A stretch of 64,000 nucleotides of DNA from Legionella tucsonensis (GCF_001468035.1 NZ_LNZA01000001.1:701010-765009); one strand, 5' to 3'; positions 45,689 through 55,542 are shown, counted from the first letter of the stretch. Numbers and translations: made by a program. The notes: generated by a model not told the origin, from the sequence alone.

Positions 45689-46139
45689 AAGCTATCCCTA
45701 AATAAGAAACCAGAGTCATCACTCTTATCCTAACAAACCCTTAGCAATAGAGGAATAAGCAAGTGATACGTTAGAAAATCTTATACGATCTATTTAGGTA
45801 ACTCAAAATCCAGCTATCGATGCTATTTATTAATTCCAACAATCTCTTTTAATGAAAAGAGTTTTAACCCAAAGTGCAAATTTGTCAATCTGCCATTATA
45901 TTATGGCAATATTGACAAAAAAAAATCTTGAATAGTTTAATTTAGTTAAACCATAAGGGTATTTAAGTCATCAAAAATAAACTGGTTTCTGAAAAATATT
46001 GCCTCAAGTGACTTCTTGCCCCAGTCTTGGGTTATCAAGTCATGGAATTACCCCACAATTCGCAAAAAAATATTGTCAAAGCCAATGGCTGGTGAAATTG
46101 GAAGTAGGTGTTTATTATCGTGCAGGGCCGTAAATCTGA

Positions 46140-46307
46140 ATGGCAATGCTCAATCAGAGCCGGTCCATGATTCATCTTGCAGGTTTAACCAGATTAACTC
46201 AGCAGGGTAAACCGCATTACCTGGAGTTGGCAGCAAATTTCATTCGGATAAATATTCAAGCAAAAACGATTTTACCAAAGTGGTTTAAAATTTTTAGTAG
46301 GGTTTAA
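46140..46307 (+). pseudogene. Decayed gene remnant, unidentified
   Basis: The last frame reads MIHLAGLTRLTQQGKPHYLE and then FIRINIQAKTILPKWF, ending TAA at 46307. Just upstream, other frames give matching-looking text (LVKLEVGVYYRA, then GRKSEWQCSIRAGP), as if one protein had been broken by two frameshifts. No family recognised. The remaining DNA between 45689 and 46140 shows no gene. Confidence 0.35.
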
Positions 46308-46312
46308 AAAAA

Positions 46313-47719
46313 TCAACTTATTTTGCGCACATTAACTTTGCGTCCTTTTAATTTTCCACATTGTAAATATTGGTACGCTTTATCTGCTTGGCTGTGGTGG
46401 ATTGCAACATAGGAGTACATGGCAGTGATGTTAATTTTACCAATTGTGTTGCCTGCTAATCCTGCATCTTTGGTTAATGCCCCAAGGATGTCACCGGGGC
46501 GAATTTTATCTTTTTTACCGGAAGCAAGACAAAGTGTAACCATTTCTGGCACTAACGGAGTAGTGTGGTGATTTTCTAGTTCATCAATGTTTCCCCAATG
46601 AATGGGCTGCGGTAGATTGTCTTCAATGATGCAAATTCGTTGTGCATCTGCTGGCGTTGTAATACTTAAGGCAATGCCTTTACTTCCGGCTCGTCCAGTT
46701 CGACCAATACGATGAATATGGACGTCGTTATCAAAAGCGAGATCAAAATTAATCACTGCAGAAAGTTCCTTTATATCGAGTCCTCGTGCTGCAACATCTG
46801 TGGCGACAAGAATAGAGCAACTTTGGTTGGCAAAACGCAAAACAGCAAGATCTCGATCGACTTGTTCCATATCTCCATTCAAAGCGATGGCACTGAGGCC
46901 TTCGTGGATAAGCTGGTCTGTTATTTCCATTGTTTGTTGCCTGGTATTACAGAAGATTAACGTTGATACAGGTCGATAGTGCGACAGTAATGATTTTAAT
47001 AAGGGATATTTCTGAGCTTGTTTTGAGACTTCATAAAAATGTTGTTCGATATCAATTTCTTCAGGAGAAGTTTCTATATGAACTTCTTTGGGGTCCTTCA
47101 TAAATTGCTTTGAAAGCTGTTTGATTTCTTCGGGATAGGTCGCAGAAAAAAGTAGAGTTTGTCTTTGTTTGGGACAAATCGAAATAATTTTTTTAATGTC
47201 ATCAAAAAAACCCATATCCAGCATTCTGTCTGCCTCATCTAAAACTAAAGCTTTTACCTTAGATAAGTCTAAAGAGGTTTTTTTTAAATGCTTAATAACT
47301 CTCCCCGGTGTTCCAACAATGATATGAGCTCCATGCCGTAATGAATCAAGCTGAGGCTTCATTGGTATACCACCAGATAAATTAATAATTTTGACATTGG
47401 GCATCAAACAGGCTAATCGACGGATAGCTTGACTTACTTGTTCGGCTAGTTCACGGGTAGGGCAAAGAACTAATGCTTGTACTGCAAAAAAAGAAACTTT
47501 TAAATTATTTAATAAAGACAAAGCAAAAGCAGCAGTCTTTCCACTCCCTGTTTTTGCTTGAGCAATAATGTCTTCATTTCGAAGAATTATGGGCAGGCTG
47601 TGCATTTGAATAGAGGTCATATTTTCATAATTTGAAGAAGCAAGGCTCTTTATTAATTCTTGACGAAGAGGGAGTTGAGAGAATGATAGGTGTTGAGCGG
47701 TGTGTTTTGTTTGAATCAT
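46313..47719 (-). CDS. dbpA: ATP-dependent RNA helicase DbpA
   Basis: DEAD-box helicase of 468 residues that remodels 23S rRNA in 50S assembly. Motifs: AQAKTGSGKTAAF (I), PTRELAEQ (Ia), TPGRV (Ib), LDEADRM (II), FSATYP (III), VATDVAARGLDI (V), HRIGRTGRAG (VI). The C-terminal 70 residues (GKKDKIRPGDILGALTKDAGL... GRKVNVRKIS) are the DbpA RNA-binding domain for 23S hairpin 92. The start at 47719 fits the family length and has a GGGGGAAG site; an in-frame ATG at 47752 is possible. Downstream of a cold-shock protein and an RRM protein on the same strand. Confidence 0.93.
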   Translation of the reverse strand: MIQTKHTAQHLSFSQLPLRQELIKSLASSNYENMTSIQMHSLPIILRNEDIIAQAKTGSGKTAAFALSLLNNLKVSFFAVQALVLCPTRELAEQVSQAIRRLACLMPNVKIINLSGGIPMKPQLDSLRHGAHIIVGTPGRVIKHLKKTSLDLSKVKALVLDEADRMLDMGFFDDIKKIISICPKQRQTLLFSATYPEEIKQLSKQFMKDPKEVHIETSPEEIDIEQHFYEVSKQAQKYPLLKSLLSHYRPVSTLIFCNTRQQTMEITDQLIHEGLSAIALNGDMEQVDRDLAVLRFANQSCSILVATDVAARGLDIKELSAVINFDLAFDNDVHIHRIGRTGRAGSKGIALSITTPADAQRICIIEDNLPQPIHWGNIDELENHHTTPLVPEMVTLCLASGKKDKIRPGDILGALTKDAGLAGNTIGKINITAMYSYVAIHHSQADKAYQYLQCGKLKGRKVNVRKIS

Positions 47720-47901
47720 GAAGCTGCTTCCCCCATTGGTGCTAATTGCCATTGATATGTATAAGGTGTATTCTCACTGGTTTTTCGTTCAATAAATGCT
47801 GCCGGATTACTCTTTGTGGATGAAATGGTTTGATATATAGAGGTAAAAATGCATAGGATAATCTGTTTTGCTGGCCAAGCTTTTTAAAAATTAGTATCAA
47901 A

Positions 47902-48174
47902 TTATCGATGACGTCCGCGTGAGGTGTATTTCTCTTGGGCCATAGTTACTTTTAATGGACGTCCTTCCAGCATTTTCCCATTCATATCTAAAGAGGATTG
48001 AGCTTCTTGTTGGGAGCTAAAGGTTATAAAGCCAAAACCTTTGATGTGGCCAGTAAAGCGATCTTTAATTAAAAGAAGCTCGACTACCTTACCATATTTA
48101 GAAAATTCTGCTTGTAATGTCTCTTCAGTAACTCCAAAGGGTAAGTTGCCTACATAAATTTTATTTTGCTTCAC
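47902..48174 (-). CDS. RRM-domain RNA-binding protein
   Basis: A 90-residue single RNA-recognition motif: RNP2 IYVGNLPF (about 6-13) and RNP1 KGFGFITF (about 45-52), then a short basic tail (RGRHR). Bacterial proteins of this type, like cyanobacterial Rbp proteins, are induced by cold. It lies between the cold-shock protein and DbpA genes, so a joint role in RNA structure control is likely. Confidence 0.93.
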   Translation of the reverse strand: MKQNKIYVGNLPFGVTEETLQAEFSKYGKVVELLLIKDRFTGHIKGFGFITFSSQQEAQSSLDMNGKMLEGRPLKVTMAQEKYTSRGRHR

Positions 48175-48244
48175 TGTCGTATCCTCTAAGTAACCACTAC
48201 AACTACAAGGAGGTATAGTGGTTAAATAATATTAACTACTTAAA

Positions 48245-48454
48245 TTAAAGAGCTATTATATTTTGTGCTTGAAGACCTTTTGTTCCTTGCGTCACAATGA
48301 ATTGTACTCGCTGGCCCTCTGTGAGGGTTTTAAAGCCAGAGCTTAAAATTTCTTTAAAGTGAGCAAATACATCCGGCCCGGCTTCTTGCTCAATAAAACC
48401 AAATCCTTTGGATTCGTTAAACCATTTAACGACTCCGTTTACTGTTTTAGACAT
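48245..48454 (-). CDS. Cold-shock domain protein (CspA family)
   Basis: A 69-residue OB-fold nucleic-acid chaperone with RNP1 KGFGFIEQ and RNP2 [20 protein letters not shown] is the standard start. It melts RNA secondary structure. It is the first gene of a same-strand csp - RRM - dbpA series with 70 and 180 bp gaps. Confidence 0.96.
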   Translation of the reverse strand: MSKTVNGVVKWFNESKGFGFIEQEAGPDVFAHFKEILSSGFKTLTEGQRVQFIVTQGTKGLQAQNIIAL

Positions 48455-48770
48455 AAGTATCCTTAAGTGTTTATTATAATGCCTGTATAGGCGAATTTAG
48501 CCGGAAACCGGTCAAGAATTAAAAACTACCGAACGAGGGATTAAATGAATAAAACGACGATTTGGAGAGTATAAAATAGACATTTTCAAGCTGAGACTAG
48601 GTTACTACTCTTTAAGGTTAAATGTCAATTTTATTTTTAGCATGTGTTGTTTAAACGCCTCAACCACCCTATTTATGTATAATATAATAAAGGATTGTGT
48701 AAACATTTTATTTTCTTTTTTTCTTCGCTCGTACTTATGATACGCCTACACACTTTCATATCGGGAAAAA

Positions 48771-48926
48771 ATGTTTACTTATACCGCAGGAATATATTTT
48801 GATGACATTGAAATTAAACAATCTTCGGGAAATAATTTAGACTCTCTTTTTATTTGGATGTTAAGCCAGCAGGAGAGGGAATTTGGTAATTACAATGGTC
48901 TAATTACTAATATAAAACGCATCTGA
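48771..48926 (+). CDS. Possible 51-residue small protein
   Basis: Open frame MFTYTAGIYFDDIEIKQSSG ending GLITNIKRI, with CGGGA ten bases before the ATG. The text is protein-like and no other gene lies between 48455 and 49057. No family recognised; it may be real or a remnant. Confidence 0.4.
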   Translation: MFTYTAGIYFDDIEIKQSSGNNLDSLFIWMLSQQEREFGNYNGLITNIKRI

Positions 48927-49057
48927 TACAAAAGGAATTTCGAACTTATTAATGCGCAGCTCTTTTTCATTTTTGTTCAGCTATGCTTTTTGTTTGTAGA
49001 TGATACTCCGTTACATGAGTGAATTAATTAAGTATTAACTCTTTAACGGTAAATGAA

Positions 49058-49282
49058 TTATTCATCAACATATATGGGGAATTTTTGAGCGTTTTCTTTT
49101 ACTGCGTTTATAAAAAATTGACGACCTTCTTTATCAGAGAAACTATTAATGCCAATTAGTTTTTGGGTGCATGATGGACAGAGATGATAGCAAAGAAATT
49201 TTCCATTTTTAGCTCGAGATTTACCTCTTAAGGAAAAATCATTTTTAATTTCTAAACAATAATGGCACGTTTGGTAGCTCAT
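49058..49282 (-). CDS. Small zinc-ribbon-like protein
   Basis: A 74-residue protein with two CxxC pairs (CHYCLEIK at 6-9; CPSCTQK at about 36-39), consistent with one bound zinc. A basic segment (LRGKSRAKNGKF) between them suggests nucleic-acid contact. AGGATA precedes the ATG. The family is not recognised. Confidence 0.65.
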   Translation of the reverse strand: MSYQTCHYCLEIKNDFSLRGKSRAKNGKFLCYHLCPSCTQKLIGINSFSDKEGRQFFINAVKENAQKFPIYVDE

Positions 49283-49509
49283 AGATATCCTATATAAATA
49301 GCTAATTGCTCCTAATGACTATGAGGTAATGAAAAGAAATTACAGGATAAAAATGAATTTCCCTAGATAGGCAATAAGAAGATAATAGAGAGTATAATTA
49401 AAATATACCAGTTAATGATTATAACATCTAATTGGCTAATTAACTATATCATGGTATCAATGGGGACTAAGCTGTGTTTCGTCACACAATTAACAACTCG
49501 TTCATTTGA

Positions 49510-49689
49510 TCTTTTAAAAGAGTCGCGGACTCGGCGGAAGATATCGGGCTTCCTGGATTCTGGAATGGAAAGTGACACTCCCTTTTCGAACCAGAAGAAA
49601 TCCTTGATGTTCACAGCACCGACGAAGATGGCAAGGACACCTGCGACCAGCGTAACCCACGCCAGATGGTCGAAGATTTGGAATACCAC
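49510..49689 (-). pseudogene. Fragment of an integral membrane protein
   Basis: On the minus strand about 56 residues read LAWVTLVAGVLAIFVGAVN, then IKDFFWFEKGVSLSIPESRK and PDIFRRVRDSF. This resembles the interior of a larger glutaredoxin- or CcdA-associated membrane protein (recognition tentative). The match stops abruptly near 49510, and there is no normal N-terminus. The fragment is richer in G+C than its surroundings, suggesting transfer followed by truncation. The rest of 49283-49861 shows nothing. Confidence 0.55.
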
Positions 49690-49861
49690 TGATTAGGATT
49701 ACTTGTTTCATGAATAACCGACCAACAATAAGATAAGCTTTTTAAAAGCCTATTCATCATAACGATAACCCATTATGATAAGGTAATGATACATAAAGCG
49801 TATCAAGTGGAATATTTTACTCACAGCGACCATAATATTATTCAGGCAGGGACTGGCTATA

Positions 49862-51388
49862 ATGAATGCTTTTAATAATGAAGCGGTATATAACTCTCTA
49901 TCCTTGAAATGGCTCGGTATAGACACTTATAAAGAGTCAGTCATTTATATGCAGCGTGATTGCCTCGTTTGTCAAACAGAAGGATTTGAGATGCATACTC
50001 GAATTCGTGTGACGCTGGGTGATAAAAGTATTCTTGCCACATTAAATCATATCGATAATGATATATTAGGCCATCATCAAGCTTCACTATCTATTTATGC
50101 GTGGAAATTATTAAATGCTAGCGAGGGTGATGTAATTAAGTTGTCACATCCGAAACCCTTACAATCTTTAAGCTTTGTGCGCTCAAAAATATATGGTCAT
50201 AAATTAAATTCCACTGAAGTCATGCAAATTATCGAAGATATTGCTCAAGGAAGGTATTCAGATATTCAAGTTGCTACATTTCTGACTGCCTGCGCGGGTG
50301 GTCGTTTGGACGAAACTGAAATTATCCATCTGACCCAATCGATGATTCAAGTAGGTGCAAACTTATCTTGGCCTCAGGAAATAGTTGTGGATAAACATTG
50401 TGTTGGTGGTTTGCCTGGAAACCGTACAACACCCATTGTTGTAGCTATTGTGGCAGCATTTGGCATGATGATACCAAAGACTTCATCGCGTGCGATTACT
50501 TCTCCTGCTGGTACAGCAGATACTATGGAGACACTGGCTCCAGTAGATTTAGACATAAAAGCAATGCAACGCGTAGTAGAGCAGGAAAATGGGTGTATTG
50601 TATGGGGCGGGTCAGTGGGATTGAGTCCTGCTGATGATATTCTAATTCGAGTAGAGCGCTCCATGGATGTTGATAGTGAGGGGCAGTTAATTGCTTCTGT
50701 TCTTTCTAAAAAAATTTCATCAGGTTCAACACATATTGTCATTGATATTCCCGTTGGCCCAACAGCAAAAATACGTTCTATTGATACATTCGAGTCATTG
50801 CAGCATTTATTTCACGCAGTAGGATCTGCTATGGGGGTACAGTTACGTATTATTAAAACGGATGGGTTGCAGCCGGTTGGTCAAGGTATTGGCCCTGCTC
50901 TTGAGGCCAAAGATGTTCTTGCTGTGTTGCTAAATCAAAGTAATGCACCGCAAGATTTACGTAAACGAGCTTTGATGCTGGCAGGAGTGATACTTGAATT
51001 TTCACCGTCAGTCGCGACCGGACAAGGGATGAAATTAGCTACTCAATTACTAGTCTCAGGGAAAGCCTGGAGAAAATTTCTAGCGATATGTAACGCTCAA
51101 GGTGGCCTTCGAGAGCCGACAACAGCGGCTTATACCCAAGCAATCACAGCAGAACATCGAGGTAAGGTAATTAACATAGATAATCGTAATTTATCCAGAC
51201 TCGCAAAGCTGGCGGGCGCTCCACATGACAAAGCGGCGGGGGTTGTTCTGCATACACCAATTAATACGGTGGTGGAAAAGGGGCAACCACTATATACAAT
51301 TCATTCTGAGTCGAGGGGTGCTTTACGTTATGCGCTGTCATTGCTCAACCAAATATCAACTGTTGTTCAAGTAGAGACCTCAAAATGA
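49862..51388 (+). CDS. Thymidine phosphorylase family, AMP phosphorylase-like
   Basis: A 508-residue nucleoside/nucleotide phosphorylase. It has an N-terminal about 100-residue extension absent from E. coli DeoA (about 440 residues) and typical of archaeal AMP phosphorylases, then the catalytic domains with VVDKHCVGGLPGNRT, KTSSRAITSPAGTADTME and a GREP-like LREPTTAAY. Archaeal homologues convert AMP and phosphate to ribose-1,5-bisphosphate and adenine. The next gene, a PRPP synthetase relative, overlaps its stop by four bases, which strongly favours a nucleotide-ribose recycling role. Confidence 0.88.
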   Translation: MNAFNNEAVYNSLSLKWLGIDTYKESVIYMQRDCLVCQTEGFEMHTRIRVTLGDKSILATLNHIDNDILGHHQASLSIYAWKLLNASEGDVIKLSHPKPLQSLSFVRSKIYGHKLNSTEVMQIIEDIAQGRYSDIQVATFLTACAGGRLDETEIIHLTQSMIQVGANLSWPQEIVVDKHCVGGLPGNRTTPIVVAIVAAFGMMIPKTSSRAITSPAGTADTMETLAPVDLDIKAMQRVVEQENGCIVWGGSVGLSPADDILIRVERSMDVDSEGQLIASVLSKKISSGSTHIVIDIPVGPTAKIRSIDTFESLQHLFHAVGSAMGVQLRIIKTDGLQPVGQGIGPALEAKDVLAVLLNQSNAPQDLRKRALMLAGVILEFSPSVATGQGMKLATQLLVSGKAWRKFLAICNAQGGLREPTTAAYTQAITAEHRGKVINIDNRNLSRLAKLAGAPHDKAAGVVLHTPINTVVEKGQPLYTIHSESRGALRYALSLLNQISTVVQVETSK

Positions 51389-52275
51389 AACCAATTATTT
51401 TCAGTCTTTTTGATCACCCAGTGCTAGAAAGAGTTGCTAAAAAACTGGAGTTAGATATTGGTAAAATGACTTATCGTGAATTCCCTGATGCTGAAACCTA
51501 TCTGTGTTTCCATAACGTGCTGCAAGATAGGCGTGTGATTATATTGGATAGCCTTGATAGACCAAATCCTAAGATTATACCCTTATTATTCGCCGCAAAA
51601 ACTGCCAAGAAAATAGGAGCAAAAAGCATAGGTTTGACGGCACCTTACTTAGCTTATATGCGCCAGGATAAGCAGTTTAATGCAGGTGAGGGCATTACTT
51701 CTGAATATTTTGCAAAAATGTTGTCAGACCATTTTGATTGGTTGATTACCGTAGATCCTCATCTACACCGATATCAGAATTTAAATGAAATCTATACAAT
51801 ACCTAATAATGTTTTACACTCGGCGCATTTAATTTCATCATGGATTCAATCTAACGTTAATAATCCTGTTTTGATTGGGCCAGATAGTGAAAGTGAGCAA
51901 TGGGTTTCGGGAATCGCTAAAGTAGCTGATGCGCCATATTTGATATTAGAAAAAGTTCGTCGCGGTGATGATGATGTGGAAATTAAATCATTCGACACCC
52001 TAGCGTATCGTAGTCATACTCCAGTGCTTGTTGATGATATTATCTCAACCGCTCATACCATGATGGAAGTTATTAAGCATCTTAAAACAAAAAAAATGAA
52101 ACCGCCGATGTGTATCGGTGTGCATGCTATATTTGCACATGACTCTTATAGAGCATTGCAAGAAGCAGGAGCGGAACGTATAGTCACGTGCAATAGCGTG
52201 CCACATGCGAGTAACCAAATTGATATAACAGATATAATTTGTCAGGGGATCCAGAATATATTGATTGATCATTAA
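51385..52275 (+). CDS. Ribose-phosphate pyrophosphokinase-like protein
   Basis: A 296-residue relative of PRPP synthetase (usual length about 315). Recognisable parts are REFPDAETYLCF, RPNPKIIPLL, AYMRQDKQFNAGEGITS, TVDPHLHR, and the PRPP loop VLVDDIISTAHTM. Several positions differ from the canonical enzyme, so substrate preference may be altered. The ATG overlaps the phosphorylase stop (ATGA), indicating coupled synthesis. A link from ribose-1,5-bisphosphate or ribose-5-phosphate to PRPP is plausible but unproven. Confidence 0.85.
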   Translation: MKPIIFSLFDHPVLERVAKKLELDIGKMTYREFPDAETYLCFHNVLQDRRVIILDSLDRPNPKIIPLLFAAKTAKKIGAKSIGLTAPYLAYMRQDKQFNAGEGITSEYFAKMLSDHFDWLITVDPHLHRYQNLNEIYTIPNNVLHSAHLISSWIQSNVNNPVLIGPDSESEQWVSGIAKVADAPYLILEKVRRGDDDVEIKSFDTLAYRSHTPVLVDDIISTAHTMMEVIKHLKTKKMKPPMCIGVHAIFAHDSYRALQEAGAERIVTCNSVPHASNQIDITDIICQGIQNILIDH

Positions 52276-52385
52276 ATTAAGATCTGAAGCTCAAATGTTA
52301 CCAATTGGCATATATAGAGAAGATTCTCCTCGCTTGAGATATTCATAATGATCTTACCTTTTCATCGTCAAAGCCACTTCTCTTT

Positions 52386-53747
52386 TCATGTTAATATCTC
52401 CGTTTGCTGATATTCAGGAACAACACAACTCCATCCAAGCCGTTGTTCTATTTTTGTTTTTAACGAATGTGAGGCATTGGGCTCACCATGAGTAATAAAT
52501 GTTTTTTTGGGCGGCTTGCGAAAATGTTTTAGCCAACCTAATATTTCATTATAATCGGCGTGTGCCGATAAATTACCTAGCGTTTCAATCTGTGCTCGAA
52601 TGGGGATCATTTGCCCGTGTATTTTAATTTCTTTTTCCCCATTAGCTATACGCGCGCCACGAGTTCCACCTGCTTGATACCCAGCAAGAAGAATAGTGTT
52701 TCTATGATCAGGGGCATAGGTTTTTAAATGAAATAATATCCTACCTCCCATTGCCATGCCGCTAGCGGAGATAATAATTTTAGGAAACTTTTTATGATCC
52801 AGCTCTTTTGATTCTTCCGGCGTTCTGGTATAAGTCGCGGCATTGCATAAATCCATACATTCACTCTCAGATAAATGAAGCTCGCTCCTGTGTTTGTGCA
52901 TGATTTGAGTAGCGTTAATTGCCATTGGACTATCTAAATAAACCGGAATATCTGGAATAGATTGTTCTTTTTTTAATACTGCAATGTAATGAAGTAAGCT
53001 TTGTGCGCGTGCCACTGCGAATGACGGAATAATCACCGAACCGCCTAGATGAGCAGTCTTATTAATGATTTTTTTTAAGAAAACTTTTGGATCCTCTTTT
53101 TCGTGAAGACGGTTCCCGTAGGTTGACTCAATCACCAGATAATCCACTTCTTCGATAATAGTAGGTTTATGCATCACCGGATCATGTGCCCTGCCCATGT
53201 CACCGGTAAATAAAATAGACGTGTCACGGCAATTAAGGTGAACATACGCCGAACCAATAATATGACCTGCCCTAATAAGTTGAAAAGAAATATCATCAAA
53301 TAGTGGAATAACCGTATCATAATTCTGAGGAACAAATTGTTTCAACGCAGCCTCCGCATCTGCTACTGTATATAATGGTAAGGCTGGATGATGTTTGGAG
53401 TAACTATATTTATTAGCAAGATAGGCTTCTTGCTCTTGCAGATAACCGCTATCAGGTAAAAGAATAGAGCACAAATCTTTTGTTCCGAAAGTACAGTAAA
53501 TATCACCTTTAAACCCATTTTTAACGAGTAAAGGCAAATAACCTGAATGATCAATATGGGCATGGGTTAAAAGTACGACATCAATTGTTTTTGGATCAAA
53601 CGGGGGGAGAGCCCAGTTTCTAAGTCTGAGTTCTTTGTAACCTTGAAACAAGCCGCAATCAATCAGAATTTTTTTGCCATTATTTAATGTTAAAAGGTAT
53701 TTTGAGCCGGTAACCGTTCCTGTACCACCTAAAAATGATAGTTTCAT
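52386..53747 (-). CDS. Beta-CASP metallo-beta-lactamase RNA-processing-type nuclease
   Basis: A 453-residue protein of the YSH1/CPSF73-like group. Metal motifs: THAHIDHSGYLPLL (motif 2), AGHIIGSAY (3), LFTGDMG (4). Beta-CASP motifs: VIESTYG (A), IIISASGMAMGGRI (B) and THGEPNASHSL (C), plus PSFAVARAQSLLHY. These enzymes are endo- or exoribonucleases. It converges on the phosphorylase-PRPP synthetase pair. I recall similar trios in other proteobacteria, usually near stress genes, but that is memory rather than a search. Confidence 0.92.
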   Translation of the reverse strand: MKLSFLGGTGTVTGSKYLLTLNNGKKILIDCGLFQGYKELRLRNWALPPFDPKTIDVVLLTHAHIDHSGYLPLLVKNGFKGDIYCTFGTKDLCSILLPDSGYLQEQEAYLANKYSYSKHHPALPLYTVADAEAALKQFVPQNYDTVIPLFDDISFQLIRAGHIIGSAYVHLNCRDTSILFTGDMGRAHDPVMHKPTIIEEVDYLVIESTYGNRLHEKEDPKVFLKKIINKTAHLGGSVIIPSFAVARAQSLLHYIAVLKKEQSIPDIPVYLDSPMAINATQIMHKHRSELHLSESECMDLCNAATYTRTPEESKELDHKKFPKIIISASGMAMGGRILFHLKTYAPDHRNTILLAGYQAGGTRGARIANGEKEIKIHGQMIPIRAQIETLGNLSAHADYNEILGWLKHFRKPPKKTFITHGEPNASHSLKTKIEQRLGWSCVVPEYQQTEILT

Positions 53748-54090
53748 GAGACATCCTTTCTATATTTCATATTGATATGAACAGCACCTTATTAAGTATG
53801 GCTTAATGGGGTAATTATACCAAGTCAAAATCAGGGGATCGTAGCAAAAAAGGTATTCGGAAAGTACATGCATATCTGTAAATATAAACTAATCACTGTG
53901 TTAAAGTTACGGTGAGTTTTTAAGCTTGAATCATATGTTGCCATGCATCAATAATCATAATCATGGGCAATGTATCTAATTCACAGTATCTCAACTTCTT
54001 TGTTGCCTAATGCTTCATACTTTTGATTACTTGCTAACCTGCTTTAGATAACCAATAATTATTGTTGCAGAAAAACTCAAGGATTGAATA
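53748..54090. other. Intergenic region, 343 bp, no gene seen
   Basis: Divergent promoter region between the beta-CASP and Ntn-hydrolase genes. No motif was singled out. Confidence 0.45.
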
Positions 54091-55179
54091 ATGAAAAAAT
54101 GCTCCCTGAAAAAAACAACCTTACTACTATGCTCAGCGTTATTACTTAGTCAGATGTCAGTAAGCAATGCATGCACTCGAGCCTTATATTTAGGCTCTGA
54201 TAATCTGGTAATTACTGGTCGATCTATGGATTGGATGGAAAACATGCATTCCAGTATTTGGGTATTTCCAAAAGGTATAAAGCGTAATGGATTGGCTGGT
54301 CCTAAATCACCGGAATGGACGTCAAAATACGGGTCAATAGTTACCTCTGTTTATAATCTTGCAACGGCAGATGGAATGAATGAACGTGGGTTGGTAATAA
54401 ATATGCTTTATTTGGCTGAATCAGATTACGGCAGTGCTAAAGAAGGACATCCTCCTTTATCAATCAGTCTTTGGGGGCAGTATGCTTTGGATAATTTTGC
54501 GACCGTCAATGAGGCAGTAGACGCGATGTCAAAAAAAACCTTCCAGATTATTGCGCCTAACCTGCCTGATGGAACAGCAAGTACAGTTCACTTGTCTTTA
54601 TCTGATTCAAGCGGTGATTCTGCTATTCTTGAATATGTTAAAGGTGAGCTGGTAATTCATCATGGTTCCCAATATCAAGTTATGACTAACTCCCCCATAT
54701 ACAGCAAGCAATTAGCTATTAATGAATATTGGCAAGAAATTAATGGCTCAGTATTTTTACCTGGAACTAATAGGGCTGCAGATAGATTTGCCAGAGCCTC
54801 ATATTTGATTCAGTCCATCCCAAAACAAGTAGATAGAAAATATATTCAGGGGGTACCAGAACAAGCTTATACTTATCAAGCTATTGCAGGGGTATTAGGA
54901 GTTATACGTTCAGTTTCGGTGCCTTTAGGGGTAGTAGATCCTAAGAAACCGAATATCGCATCTACTTTATGGCGCACTATTTCCGATCAAAAAAACATGA
55001 TTTATTATTTTGATTCATCAACTTATCCCAACACTTTTTGGGTGGATCTAAAAAATGTTAATTTCGCTTCCGGTGCTCCAGTATTGAGCCTTGCAGTAGA
55101 AGATGGTGAAGTTTATTCGGGAGACGTATCAAAACTTTTAAAACCCTCTAAGTCATTTGATTTTATGCCTGCACAATAA
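54091..55179 (+). CDS. Secreted choloylglycine-hydrolase family Ntn-hydrolase
   Basis: A 362-residue exported amidase of the bile-salt hydrolase/penicillin V acylase family. The signal peptide ends at SNA, leaving Cys28 (CTRALYLG) as the N-terminal nucleophile. Other family features are TGRSMDWM, ADGMNERGLVINMLYL and the Asn-rich loop MTNSPIYSKQ. Substrates are linear amides (bile salts, penicillin V, N-acyl homoserine lactones in some members). It would act in the periplasm or outside the cell. Confidence 0.9.
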   Translation: MKKCSLKKTTLLLCSALLLSQMSVSNACTRALYLGSDNLVITGRSMDWMENMHSSIWVFPKGIKRNGLAGPKSPEWTSKYGSIVTSVYNLATADGMNERGLVINMLYLAESDYGSAKEGHPPLSISLWGQYALDNFATVNEAVDAMSKKTFQIIAPNLPDGTASTVHLSLSDSSGDSAILEYVKGELVIHHGSQYQVMTNSPIYSKQLAINEYWQEINGSVFLPGTNRAADRFARASYLIQSIPKQVDRKYIQGVPEQAYTYQAIAGVLGVIRSVSVPLGVVDPKKPNIASTLWRTISDQKNMIYYFDSSTYPNTFWVDLKNVNFASGAPVLSLAVEDGEVYSGDVSKLLKPSKSFDFMPAQ

Positions 55180-55380
55180 GTATCAATCAGTGGAGCCTGC
55201 TCACTTTGCCATCCCTGTTTCTACATATGGTTTAATATATTTATGTTATTAAGTTTGGTTGATAAAAATAAGAAGCCCCAATATGGGGCAGAAGAACCTT
55301 ATTTATAAAAAGAGAATCATGCAAGAGACAGCAAACAATGTGGCTGATGATACCAATGCATCGACTAAGAGCCCATTAAA

Positions 55381-55542
55381 TGGCGCGCTCAGAGGGACTC
55401 GAAGCCCCGAAACCTTGGTTCGAAGCCGGATGCTCTAGTTTTAAATTCGTTATAAATCAATACATTGTGAAACGTCAAATTCACAGAAAAACTGCCTATT
55501 ACAGCGTAGTACCGCCACAGTTGGAACACGTTTTGGTCACAG
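55381..55542. repeat. tRNA-Arg 3'-end scar A, 162-bp direct repeat
   Basis: 55381-55425 matches the 3' part of the tRNA-Arg gene at 63789 (TGGCGCGCTC ... CCTTGGTTCGAAGCC, minus-strand orientation) up to the anticodon stem, then diverges. The rest (TTTTAAATTCGTTATAAATC to TTTTGGTCACAG) matches scar B at 58916-59078 at roughly 90%. The pair is typical of integration at a tRNA gene. The remaining 55180-55380 and 55543-55732 have no gene; a weak hairpin GCCCCA-ATA-TGGGGC lies at 55275-55289. Confidence 0.85.

Noticed and set aside
46016-46210. 64-codon + strand frame
   Set aside because: Composition is not protein-like and no ribosome site is present; the nearby frame ending at 46307 looks more like real, but decayed, coding DNA.
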